From a candidate division NC10 bacterium SPGG6 (GTDB lineage: Bacteria; Methylomirabilota; Methylomirabilia; Methylomirabilales; CSP1-5), in the NCBI GenBank assembly GCA_001643535.1, contig LXTG01000071.1:1-13636 (forward strand): a DNA stretch of 13,636 bases, read 5' to 3'. Position numbers and translations under genes: made by a program. The first letter of the stretch is position 1. Each line of letters begins with the position of its first letter. Of the stretch, positions 7,383 through 13,636 are shown piece by piece. A model generated the notes under the pieces. The model searched no databases and had not been told where the DNA came from. It saw only the letters and a list, made by a program, of their open reading frames with translations.

Positions 7383-8504
7383 ATGACGACCCAATGGGAA
7401 GGGCACTATCTGGACGGCCGGACCGCCGCACGCCAGCGAGTGGCGATCCGCCTCATGCGTAGCGGCCTGGAGATCATCACCGAGAAGGGCGCGACCGCTT
7501 GGTGGCCGTATCCGGGGATCCGCCAGACGCAGGGCTCCTACGCGGGCGAAGAGGTACGTCTGGAGCGAGGCGCTGAGATTCCGGAGGTGCTCCTGGTCTC
7601 GGATGCGGCATTCTTGACCGCACTGCACCGGATCGCGCCGGAGTTGGCCACTCGCTTCCACAACCCCACCCGTCGCTGGATGCGGGCCAAACTGACCATC
7701 CTCGCGGCCATCGCCGTCATCGGGATCACGACGGTCCTCTATTTTTGGGGTATCCCGGCCATGGCGGGTCTTGTGGCGTCCCGTGTCCCTGTTTCGTGGG
7801 AAGAGCAACTGGGCCAATCCGTGATCGAACAACTCGCCCCGCCCTCGGCGCAATGCACAGACCCGGTCCGCATACAGCCCATCAAAGAGATCGTAACCAC
7901 CCTCACCAACACACTTCCGAATTCTCCCTATACTTTTCGCGTGATGGTCGTCGACAACCCCGCCATGAATGCCTTTGCGGCGCCGGGGGGATACATCGTG
8001 GTGTTCCGGGGGTTACTCGAGCGAACCCAAACCGCCGAGGAGCTGGCCGGCGTTCTCGCCCACGAGCTGCAGCACGTCGTGAAGCGCCATGCCACCCGCA
8101 TGCTGATTCAGCACGCATCAACCGGGCTTCTCTTCGCCGCCCTCACCGGAGGTGGAGGCGACCCAGCCGCCATCGGGCTGGAAGGCGCGCGCACCCTCGG
8201 AATCCTGCGGTATAGCCGCCGTCACGAGGAGGCGGCCGACGCGGAAGGTGTCCAAATGCTCGTTGCGGCCGGGATCGATCCCAAAGGAATGATCACCTTT
8301 TTCGAGACACTGGCAGAAGAGGGGAAGGGCATGCCGGAATTCCTCAAGTATGTGTCGACGCATCCGAGCACCGCGGACCGAATCACGCGGCTGCAGTCAC
8401 TGGCGGCACAGGTAGAAGGAAATCCCGTCAAGCTCCTCCCGGACTATGATTGGGAGGACGTGCATCAGATTTGCCAGGCCACCGGCACGCAACTTCGTCC
8501 CTGA
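7383..8504 (+). CDS. Membrane-anchored M48 family zinc metalloprotease with N-terminal DUF7092-like domain
   Basis: A 373-residue protein. Residues 1-95 look like the small domain often fused to M48 proteases (WEGHYLDGRTAARQRVAIRL, WWPYPGIRQ, then SDAAFLTALHRIAPEL). One membrane segment follows (about 104-130), then an M48 peptidase domain with zinc site HELQH (H227, E228, H231) in AEELAGVLAHELQHVVKRHA and a third ligand, probably E282, in SRRHEEAADAEG. The THPSTADRI motif near the end is also typical. If the N-terminus is cytoplasmic, the protease domain faces the periplasm, as in BepA/LoiP-type quality-control proteases. The ribosome binding site is weak (AGGGAG about 14 bases upstream). 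It probably forms an operon with the DUF898 gene. Substrate unknown. Confidence 0.9.
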   Translation: MTTQWEGHYLDGRTAARQRVAIRLMRSGLEIITEKGATAWWPYPGIRQTQGSYAGEEVRLERGAEIPEVLLVSDAAFLTALHRIAPELATRFHNPTRRWMRAKLTILAAIAVIGITTVLYFWGIPAMAGLVASRVPVSWEEQLGQSVIEQLAPPSAQCTDPVRIQPIKEIVTTLTNTLPNSPYTFRVMVVDNPAMNAFAAPGGYIVVFRGLLERTQTAEELAGVLAHELQHVVKRHATRMLIQHASTGLLFAALTGGGGDPAAIGLEGARTLGILRYSRRHEEAADAEGVQMLVAAGIDPKGMITFFETLAEEGKGMPEFLKYVSTHPSTADRITRLQSLAAQVEGNPVKLLPDYDWEDVHQICQATGTQLRP

Positions 8505-8568
8505 CCCCAGAAGGTGGCGGCTAGGATGAGCAGGTGACCCCCAACCTTTACCTTTAGAAGGATCCATG

Positions 8569-9096
8569 TTAGGCAACGTCCACGACCCTCCCGCCGCTCG
8601 CTGAGAGGAGATCGGCTGCCCGGATCCGCAGCATGACGTCGGTACTCCCGCCCCCCGCATAGACCTCTTCCATTGACAGGACCGCCCGGTCGATGAGGAC
8701 CGGCAGCGCCTCTCGATGGGCGAAGGGGGGCGTCCCGCCAACAGGAAATCCTGTGATTCTCTCCACTTCTTCACGAGTCGCGATGCGGGCCTTCTTCCCC
8801 CCAACCCCCTTGAGGAGCTTTTTTGTGTTCACCCGAGCGGTGCCCCGGACAATGACCAGATACGGGTGTCTATCCACCAGGAAGAGGAGCGATTTGACCA
8901 CCTCCTCAAGACTCACTCCCAAAGCCACCGCAGCCGCCTCGACGGTCGGGGTGGGGGCACCCGGGCGGATGATCTCTCCGGCGATCCCGCGCTCAGCCAT
9001 CCACAGGGCGACGCGCTCTGCGCCACCTTGGCTGAGAGTGGAGAGTTGAGGGTTGAGAGACGAGCCTTCTGACCTTGATTCAGTCACCCTCTGCAC
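8569..9096 (-). CDS. YbaK/EbsC (ProX-like) aminoacyl-tRNA deacylase
   Basis: Predicted trans-editing enzyme that hydrolyses mischarged tRNA. Family motifs: VVKSLLF with the conserved Lys, YLVIVRGTARVN, KKARIATREEVERITGFPVGGTPPFAH, LPVLIDRAVL and VYAGGGSTDVMLRI. Which aminoacyl-tRNA it edits cannot be told from sequence. The start is a problem. The domain's first helix (ERVALWMAERGI) lies before the in-frame ATG at 9000, but upstream starts are only GTG at 9096 or 9087, with poorly spaced ribosome binding sites. An upstream start would make the protein read through a low-complexity repeat (LNPQLSTLSQ). It follows pheS on the same strand after 53 bases and meets the M48 gene tail to tail, with 64 bases between and no clear terminator. 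Confidence 0.85.
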   Translation of the reverse strand: MQRVTESRSEGSSLNPQLSTLSQGGAERVALWMAERGIAGEIIRPGAPTPTVEAAAVALGVSLEEVVKSLLFLVDRHPYLVIVRGTARVNTKKLLKGVGGKKARIATREEVERITGFPVGGTPPFAHREALPVLIDRAVLSMEEVYAGGGSTDVMLRIRAADLLSASGGRVVDVA

Positions 9097-9147
9097 TCCC
9101 TGAACGCTAAACTCTAGGCCCTCAACTCTAGACTCTCGACTCTCAGC
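9031..9147. repeat. Imperfect low-complexity inverted repeat between pheS and the deacylase gene
   Basis: The outer arms GCTGAGAGT (9031-9039) and ACTCTCAGC (9139-9147) are perfect complements. Inside them GAGTTGAGGG (9043-9052) pairs with CCCTCAACTC (9119-9128). The arms are built from short GAGAGT/TTGAGGG units. The element starts two bases before the pheS stop on the right and enters the 5' part of the deacylase reading frame on the left. It resembles the 172-237 repeat in style and position (intergenic, same-strand genes), though the units differ. Confidence 0.7.
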
Positions 9148-9149
9148 TG

Positions 9150-10190
9150 CTACAGGGCAGGGAATTGTTGGAGAAATCGGAGGTCATTCTCAAAGAAGAG
9201 CCGAATGTCATCGATCCCGTGCCGCAGCATGGTGATCCGCTCCACCCCCATGCCGAAGGCGAAGCCGGTGATCTCCGGATCATAGCCCACCATGCAGAAG
9301 ACCGCGGGATCCACCATCCCGGCGCCCAGGATCTCCAGAAAGCCGCTTCCCTTACAGACTCGGCAGCCGGTCCCCTTGCACATCATGCAGGCAATGTCCA
9401 CCTCGGCGCTGGGCTCGGTGAAGGGGAAAAAGCTCGGCCGGAAACGGAGGGGAGTCCCAACCCCGAAAAACTGATCGACAAAGGCCTGCAGGGTTCCCTT
9501 GAGGTCGGCAAAGCTCACCCCGTGATCCACAAGAAGCCCCTCCACCTGATGAAACATCGGAGAATGGGTCGGATCGGCGTCCCGCCGATAGACCCGCCCA
9601 GGTGCCACGATCCGGACTGGAGGGGGTTGCGCCTCCATCACGCGAATCTGGACGGGGGAGGTGTGGGTCCGCAGGAGAACCTCATCGGTCACATAGAAGG
9701 TATCCTGCATGTCTCTCGCCGGATGGTCTTTCGGGATGTTTAATGCTTCGAAGTTATAGTAATCGAGTTCCACTTCAGGTCCTTCCGCCACTGAGAAACC
9801 GAGGCGCTGGAAGATCTCGACAATCTCGTAGAGGGTTGCGGTCAGAGGATGGAGGCTGCCTTGCCGAACCGGTCGGCCGGGCAAGGTGATGTCGATCGCA
9901 TCCTGAACAGCCAGCCCGTCATGGAGGGCCGCCCGAAGGACCTGTTGCCGCTGCTGCAGTGCATTTTCGATCTTCGCCTTCAGTGCGTTCGCCTTCTGCC
10001 CGGCCTCCCGCCGCATGTCGGGTCGAAATGCGCCGAGGCTTCGCAGGATCTCGGTCAGCTCCCCTTTCCGTCCCAGGACCCGGATCCGAATCTGTTCCAG
10101 CGCCTCAAGCTCCTCGACCCCCTCGATCGCCGGCAAAGCCCACGCCTCGAGCGCCTGGAGCCCTTTCTCGATACGTGCGCTCTCTTCCAT
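9150..10190 (-). CDS. pheS: Phenylalanine--tRNA ligase alpha subunit
   Basis: Catalytic chain of PheRS, a class II synthetase. The ATG at 10190 (MEESARIEKGLQALE) has a GGGGGAG just upstream and gives 346 residues, the usual length; the longer in-frame extension would read through the leader and is rejected. An N-terminal coiled-coil tRNA-binding arm (about 1-90) precedes the core, with motif 2 near RVYRRDADPTHSPMFHQVEG and motif 3 in GFAFGMGVERITMLRHGIDD. The CMMCKGTGCRVCKGSG segment is the cysteine-rich loop common in bacterial PheS. The usual adjacent pheT is displaced 3.4 kb downstream. Confidence 0.97.
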   Translation of the reverse strand: MEESARIEKGLQALEAWALPAIEGVEELEALEQIRIRVLGRKGELTEILRSLGAFRPDMRREAGQKANALKAKIENALQQRQQVLRAALHDGLAVQDAIDITLPGRPVRQGSLHPLTATLYEIVEIFQRLGFSVAEGPEVELDYYNFEALNIPKDHPARDMQDTFYVTDEVLLRTHTSPVQIRVMEAQPPPVRIVAPGRVYRRDADPTHSPMFHQVEGLLVDHGVSFADLKGTLQAFVDQFFGVGTPLRFRPSFFPFTEPSAEVDIACMMCKGTGCRVCKGSGFLEILGAGMVDPAVFCMVGYDPEITGFAFGMGVERITMLRHGIDDIRLFFENDLRFLQQFPAL

Positions 10191-10201
10191 CGCTCCCCCG
10201 A

Positions 10202-10232
10202 ATAAGACAAAGCCCCGATTGCGATCGGGGCT
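10202..10232 (-). terminator. Intrinsic terminator between rplT and pheS
   Basis: AGCCCCGAT (10232-10224) pairs with ATCGGGGCT (10219-10211) around a four-base loop, followed by TTGTCTTATT. The nine-base-pair GC-rich stem and moderate T-tract lie directly before the pheS ribosome binding site. It either ends the rplT operon with partial readthrough or is the terminator of a pheS attenuator. Confidence 0.7.
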
Positions 10233-10343
10233 CGGCACGCACCTCCCGGATGTTGCCTCGTGCCGTCCAACTTTTGTAAGCCGAACCTGAGTTGCCCGCC
10301 TTCTTGCAACGATCGTCAGCAAGCGCAGCGAGAAAGTTGGCAC
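10203..10343 (-). promoter_or_regulatory. Structured leader of pheS, candidate attenuator
   Basis: The 170 bases between rplT and pheS can form ordered stems on the minus strand. Segment 1 (10343-10333, GTGCCAACTTT) pairs with segment 2 (10274-10260) as an 11-base-pair stem with a four-base bulge. The CACG part of segment 2 (GGCACG, 10264-10259) can instead pair with CGTGCC (10239-10234), which directly precedes the terminator stem. ATCCGGG (10251-10245) could pair with CCCGAT of the terminator's 5' arm. There is no T-box consensus (no TGG core) and no Phe-rich leader peptide. Regulation is inferred from the competing stems and the terminator. Confidence 0.45.
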
Positions 10344-10360
10344 AAATAGTTGGAACGGTA

Positions 10361-10720
10361 CTAGCCGCCCACCGACCCCTTGGCCACGGCCGCCACGCGG
10401 CTGAAGGCAGCTGCATCGGTCACCGCCAGATCGGCAAGTGTCTTTCGGTCGAGGACCACCCCGCCCTTCCTGAGGCCCCCCATCAACTGGCTGTACGAGA
10501 GACCGTTTGAGCGGGCGGCAGCGCCGATGCGGGTCACCCAGAGCCTGCGGAACTGACGCTTTCGTGTACGGCGATCCCGGTAGGCATAGCGCAAGGACCG
10601 GTCCACCGCCTCTTGGGCAGTACGGAAGATGGACTTTCGCCTTCCCCAGAACCCCTCAGCCTGTTTGAGTACCCGGTTGCGCCGACGCCGGGTTACGTAT
10701 CCTCCTTTGACCCTCGCCAT
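10361..10720 (-). CDS. rplT: 50S ribosomal protein L20
   Basis: A 119-residue basic protein needed for early 50S assembly. It matches L20 throughout: MARVKGGYVTRRRRNRVLKQAEGF at the start, then FWGRRKSIFRTAQEAVDRSLRYAYRDRR and RIGAAARSNGLSYSQLM. The ATG is preceded by GAGGAG at about eight bases. In E. coli and B. subtilis L20 represses this operon by binding its mRNA; no dedicated L20 leader is evident here because infC abuts thrS. Confidence 0.98.
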   Translation of the reverse strand: MARVKGGYVTRRRRNRVLKQAEGFWGRRKSIFRTAQEAVDRSLRYAYRDRRTRKRQFRRLWVTRIGAAARSNGLSYSQLMGGLRKGGVVLDRKTLADLAVTDAAAFSRVAAVAKGSVGG

Positions 10721-10754
10721 ACTTCTCTCTCCTCATCTCCTCCTGCCACGTTCC

Positions 10755-10952
10755 TTACAGGTACGGGATCAGCCGACGAACCCGCTTGACGTTCGTCGGA
10801 TGGATCAGGTCCGCTTTGCGGAGCCGTCGGAGTCGATCCGCCCCCTTGCCGGTCAGCAGGTGGCTTTTACAAGCCTTCCGCCGCCGAACCTTTCCGCGAC
10901 CGGTCACTTTGAACCGCTTCGCTGCCCCTCGGTGGGTTTTCAGCTTGGGCAT
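10755..10952 (-). CDS. rpmI: 50S ribosomal protein L35
   Basis: A 65-residue basic protein of the large subunit with the L35 pattern MPKLKTHRGAAKRFKVTGRGKVRRR and the ending RRLIPYL. It starts three bases after the infC stop. Its ribosome binding site AAGGAG lies inside the last codons of infC, implying coupled translation. A 34-base gap to rplT follows. Confidence 0.98.
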   Translation of the reverse strand: MPKLKTHRGAAKRFKVTGRGKVRRRKACKSHLLTGKGADRLRRLRKADLIHPTNVKRVRRLIPYL

Positions 10953-10955
10953 GGC

Positions 10956-11513
10956 CTACTCCTTCACTGTTTCCTGGACCCCTTTCCCTTCCCCCACTTT
11001 CAGATCCGGTCTCGGGGCGAGAATCATGATCATGTTCCGCCCCTCGAGTCTCGGGGTTTGCTCCAACTGCGCGACCTCCTTCAGGGAATCGGCCAGGCGG
11101 TCTAACAGTCGCTTCCCCAGCTCGGTATGCACCATTTCCCGGCCCCGGAACATCATGGTGACCTTGGCCTTATGGCCCGACCGAAGAAACCGGTCCACGT
11201 GGCGAGCCTTGAACTGAAAATCGTGCTCGTCGGTCTTGGGCCGAAGCTTGATCTCTTTGATCTGAATGACCGTCTGTTTCTTCTTCGCCTCCCTGGCCTT
11301 TTTCGACTGCTCGTACCGGTACTTGCCGTAGTCCATAATGCGGCAGACCGGCGGCTTTGCCAGAGGGGCAACCTCCACGAGATCGAGGTCCAGGCCCTGG
11401 GCCTTTTCTAGCGCCTCCTCCGGCGACATAATCCCGAGCTGGACGCCGTCGGCGCTGATCACCCGGATCTCCCGGACCCGGATCCGCTCGTTAATTCGCA
11501 GGCCCTTTTCGAT
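10956..11513 (-). CDS. infC: Translation initiation factor IF-3, AUC start
   Basis: IF-3 binds the 30S subunit and proofreads start codons. The protein shows the N-domain (RINERIRVREIRVISADGVQLGIM), the lysine-rich linker (SKKAREAKKKQ) and the C-domain (IKLRPKTDEHDFQFKARHVDRFL; KVTMMFRGREM). The conserved RINE segment lies upstream of the first GTG at 11462, and an in-frame TGA at 11522 closes the frame, with no ATG, GTG or TTG in between. The ATC at 11513 sits six bases after AGGAGGTGA and gives a 185-residue protein of normal length. Alternatives are CTG at 11501 and ATT at 11495. Rare AUU/AUC starts on infC are established and allow self-repression by IF-3. Confidence 0.95.
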   Translation of the reverse strand: MEKGLRINERIRVREIRVISADGVQLGIMSPEEALEKAQGLDLDLVEVAPLAKPPVCRIMDYGKYRYEQSKKAREAKKKQTVIQIKEIKLRPKTDEHDFQFKARHVDRFLRSGHKAKVTMMFRGREMVHTELGKRLLDRLADSLKEVAQLEQTPRLEGRNMIMILAPRPDLKVGEGKGVQETVKE

Positions 11514-11530
11514 TCCGGCTCACCTCCTCA
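11511..11530 (-). promoter_or_regulatory. thrS stop / infC ribosome binding site / AUC start junction
   Basis: The thrS TGA (11530-11528) runs directly into AGGAGGTGA-type sequence (11528-11520), followed after GCCGGA by ATC at 11513. A near-perfect Shine-Dalgarno at ideal spacing decides the unusual start and suggests infC translation partly coupled to the end of thrS. Confidence 0.8.
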
Positions 11531-13528
11531 CAGCGCGGGTCCAGTCATGGGGGGATGGAGCAGATCCCGAAGCTCATCGAGCAGTGTATCCACCGGCATA
11601 GTCCCCCGCTCGCGGCGACCCCGCTCTCGCACAGAAGCTAGACTCCCTTCCACCTCCCGGTCCCCCACCACCACGATGTAGGGGACCTTGGTCACCTCCG
11701 CCTGGCGGATTCGATACCCCACCTTTTCGTTTCGATCATCGATCTGGACCCGCACCCCAGCGGTATCCAGGCGTCCCGCCACGTGCTGGGCGTAAGGCTC
11801 ATGCCGCTCGGCCACCGGGAGAATCGCGACTTGAACCGGGGCCAGCCAGAAGGGGAAGGCCCCTCCGTAGTGCTCGATTAAGATACCAAAGAATCGCTCG
11901 AGAGAGCCCAGGAGGGCCCGATGGACCATCAGGGGGCGATGCGATCTCCCATCCTCTCCGATGTAACTGAGATCGAATCGCTCCGGCATGTTAAAATCGA
12001 TCTGGATCGTTCCACATTGCCACTGGCGCCCCAGGACATCGACGAGAGAAATATCGATCTTGGGCCCGTAAAAGGCCGCCTCGCCCTCTACCCGGTCGAA
12101 GGCAAATCCACTCTTCTCCAGGACCCTCTCAAGGGCCGACTCCGCCCTCTGCCACTCCTCCTCGCTTCCCGCGTATTTGGTCATCTGGGCCGGATCGCTC
12201 ACCGACAGGACCAGGTGGTGTTCCGGAAATCCGAACGCCCGGAGCATGGCCAGGGCGAGCTCCAGCACGTCGGCGACCTCGCTCTCGAGCTGCTCCGGCC
12301 GACAGAAGATGTGGGCGTCATCCTGGGTGAAACCCCGGACCCTGAGCAGCCCATGGAGGACCCCCGACCGCTCATAGCGGTAGACGGTCCCCAGCTCGCC
12401 GAGCCGGAAGGGAAGATCCCGGTAGCTCCGAGTGTGGGAACGGTAGATCAGGATGTGAAAGGGGCAGTTCATGGGCCTCACCAGGTATTCCTGCCCCTCG
12501 ACCTCCATCCCTGAAAACATGTTGTCCTGGTACCAGCTCAAATGCCCGCTGACGTCCCACAGGTGGGCCCGGGCCACATGGGGGGTGTAGACAAGCTGAT
12601 ATCCCCTGCGACGGTGCTCCTTCCGCCAGAAGGCCTCGATCACCTCTCGGACCAAGGCGCCTTTGGGATGCCACAGGACCAGCCCGGGACCTATTTCTTC
12701 CTCGATGCTGAACAGTCCAAGTTCCCGACCCAGCCGCCGGTGATCTCGACGTCTCGCCTCTTCGAGGCGGTATAGATGCTGCTCGAGTGCCTCCTCCGTG
12801 GGGAACGCGGTCCCGTAGATCCTTGTGAGCATGGGATTCTGTTCACTCCCTCGCCAGTAGGCCCCCGCGATGTGGGTCAACTTGAAGGCCCGCAGGAAGG
12901 AGGTATCAGGCACGTGGGGGCCCCGGCAGAGGTCAAGGAAAGACCGGCTCTGGTAAAAGCTGACCATCCCGCCCGTCTCGGCCTCTCCCTTGAGCTCTTC
13001 CACCGTATCGGGCCTGGAGGTCCCGTAACGGCGGATCGCCTCGAGAATTTCCACCTTATAGGTTTCTCCGCGTGTCTCCATGAGCCTCAGGGCTTCCTCC
13101 ACCGGCATCTCCACCCGGACAAACGGCAGACGATCGGCCTGCAGAGCTCGCATTCTCGCCTCGATGACCGGGAGGTCTTCGGCTGGCAATGGCCGGGGCA
13201 GGTCGATATCATAATAGAAGCCGTCCTCCACCGGTGGGCCAATGGCGAACTTGGCTTCCGGATACAGCTCCTGGACCGCGGCGGCCATGAGGTGGGCGGT
13301 GCTATGGCGCAAGATAAACAAGCCCTCGGGAGAATCCATCAACACGAGCTCCACCCTCGCCCCGGCCGGTGGCACCGTGGAGAGGTCCACCGGTTTTCCA
13401 TCAAGACGCCCAGCCACCACCCGCCCCTCCAGGTCCGCATGGATCTGACGGAGCAGCTCCGCGAGGCTCAGACCCGCCTCAAGCCGCTGGATCTCTCCAC
13501 TGGGAAGGATCACATCCACGTGCGCCAT
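11528..13528 (-). CDS. thrS: Threonine--tRNA ligase
   Basis: Charges tRNA-Thr and edits Ser-tRNA-Thr. The 666-residue protein has the complete bacterial layout. There is an N-terminal TGS domain (about 1-62) and an editing domain with H75, H79, C201 and H205 (HSTAHL; DLCRGPH). The class II core has zinc ligands C355 (MNCPFH), H406 (DDAHIFC) and H536 (VHRALLGSLERF). A C-terminal anticodon-binding domain starts near 563. The ATG at 13528 is chosen over the GTG at 13546 because MAHVDVILPSG is the usual family start and a GAGGGG lies upstream. Only 23 bases separate it from an intrinsic terminator, so expression must come by readthrough or from a promoter before the terminator. Confidence 0.98.
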   Translation of the reverse strand: MAHVDVILPSGEIQRLEAGLSLAELLRQIHADLEGRVVAGRLDGKPVDLSTVPPAGARVELVLMDSPEGLFILRHSTAHLMAAAVQELYPEAKFAIGPPVEDGFYYDIDLPRPLPAEDLPVIEARMRALQADRLPFVRVEMPVEEALRLMETRGETYKVEILEAIRRYGTSRPDTVEELKGEAETGGMVSFYQSRSFLDLCRGPHVPDTSFLRAFKLTHIAGAYWRGSEQNPMLTRIYGTAFPTEEALEQHLYRLEEARRRDHRRLGRELGLFSIEEEIGPGLVLWHPKGALVREVIEAFWRKEHRRRGYQLVYTPHVARAHLWDVSGHLSWYQDNMFSGMEVEGQEYLVRPMNCPFHILIYRSHTRSYRDLPFRLGELGTVYRYERSGVLHGLLRVRGFTQDDAHIFCRPEQLESEVADVLELALAMLRAFGFPEHHLVLSVSDPAQMTKYAGSEEEWQRAESALERVLEKSGFAFDRVEGEAAFYGPKIDISLVDVLGRQWQCGTIQIDFNMPERFDLSYIGEDGRSHRPLMVHRALLGSLERFFGILIEHYGGAFPFWLAPVQVAILPVAERHEPYAQHVAGRLDTAGVRVQIDDRNEKVGYRIRQAEVTKVPYIVVVGDREVEGSLASVRERGRRERGTMPVDTLLDELRDLLHPPMTGPAL

Positions 13529-13550
13529 GCTGTCTCTACCCCTCACGCAA

Positions 13551-13584
13551 CAAAAAAGGTATCACGGAGTCCCCCGTGATACCT
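13551..13584 (-). terminator. Strong intrinsic terminator between the tRNA and thrS
   Basis: AGGTATCACGG (13584-13574) pairs with CCGTGATACCT (13567-13557) around a six-base loop. The 11-base-pair stem is followed by a run of six T. It may end tRNA transcription, or act as a thrS attenuator, since no room for a promoter exists between it and thrS. Confidence 0.85.
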
Positions 13585-13620
13585 CTTCGATCATCCACGA
13601 AGGATGCATGCAAGCGGGGA

Positions 13621-13636
13621 TGGTAGGCACGGGCGG
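13621..13636 (-). tRNA. tRNA 3' end (partial, identity not visible)
   Basis: The last 16 bases, read on the minus strand, are CCGCC CGTGCCT A CCA. This fits the 3' strand of a T-stem (5), acceptor strand (7), discriminator A and encoded CCA. The rest of the gene, including the T-loop and anticodon, lies beyond the window, so amino acid identity is unknown. The terminator 37 bases downstream fits a tRNA transcription unit. Confidence 0.6.

Noticed and set aside
9150..10343. Longer pheS starting at GTG 10343
   Set aside because: The extra 51 residues would be translated from the structured leader and terminator; the ATG at 10190 has a good ribosome binding site and the normal family start.
10191..10360. 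T-box riboswitch upstream of pheS
   Set aside because: The best candidate stretch (AGGTGCGTGCCGAG) lacks the TGG core that pairs with the tRNA CCA end, so the T-box call cannot be supported.
12776..13579. 267-codon plus-strand open frame at the right end
   Set aside because: It is antisense to the TGS and editing domains of thrS and has no family features.
13551..13620. T-box or Thr leader peptide upstream of thrS
   Set aside because: No AGGGTGG-like T-box sequence is present, and the only short frame across the hairpin has a single Thr codon.

Overview
The window is a GC-rich bacterial chromosomal segment dominated by a translation operon read on the minus strand. From right to left (transcription direction) it holds: the 3' end of a tRNA, thrS, infC, rpmI, rplT, pheS, a YbaK-type aminoacyl-tRNA deacylase, then (after an interruption) pheT, a small coiled-coil protein, zapA, 6S RNA, 5-formyltetrahydrofolate cyclo-ligase (fau), rny and the first 51 codons of a YmdB-type phosphodiesterase. 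This order, with 6S RNA between zapA and fau and with rny followed by ymdB, suggests a Deltaproteobacteria- or NC10-like lineage. That is an impression from gene order and base composition, not a placement.

Right part (13636-9150): a tRNA end with an encoded CCA is followed by a strong intrinsic terminator just 23 bases before thrS. thrS, infC, rpmI and rplT are tightly packed. The thrS stop codon abuts a near-perfect Shine-Dalgarno for infC, and infC has no ATG, GTG or TTG codon in a usable position, so it almost certainly starts on AUC. Between rplT and pheS lies a structured 170-base leader ending in a second intrinsic terminator directly before the pheS ribosome binding site, which suggests attenuation.

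Middle part (9149-5708): pheS and pheT, normally adjacent, are 3.4 kb apart. Between them sit the YbaK-type deacylase (minus strand), whose upstream region is a low-complexity inverted repeat, and a two-gene plus-strand cassette. The cassette encodes a DUF898/YjgN-like multi-pass membrane protein with an N-terminal zinc ribbon and an eight-residue repeat linker, followed by a membrane-anchored M48 metalloprotease. A 309-base divergent region then separates the cassette from pheT.

Left part (5707-1): pheT, the coiled-coil protein and zapA are joined by two ATGA start/stop overlaps, tying a tRNA synthetase subunit to two probable cell-division proteins. The 6S RNA carries a widely dispersed palindromic repeat at its tip. 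Further left are fau, rny and ymdB, with hairpins in both intergenic gaps.

Most genes are ordinary housekeeping. The second-look material is the split pheST locus with its membrane/protease cassette, the non-canonical infC start, the two leader terminators, the repeat inside 6S RNA and the low-complexity inverted repeats.
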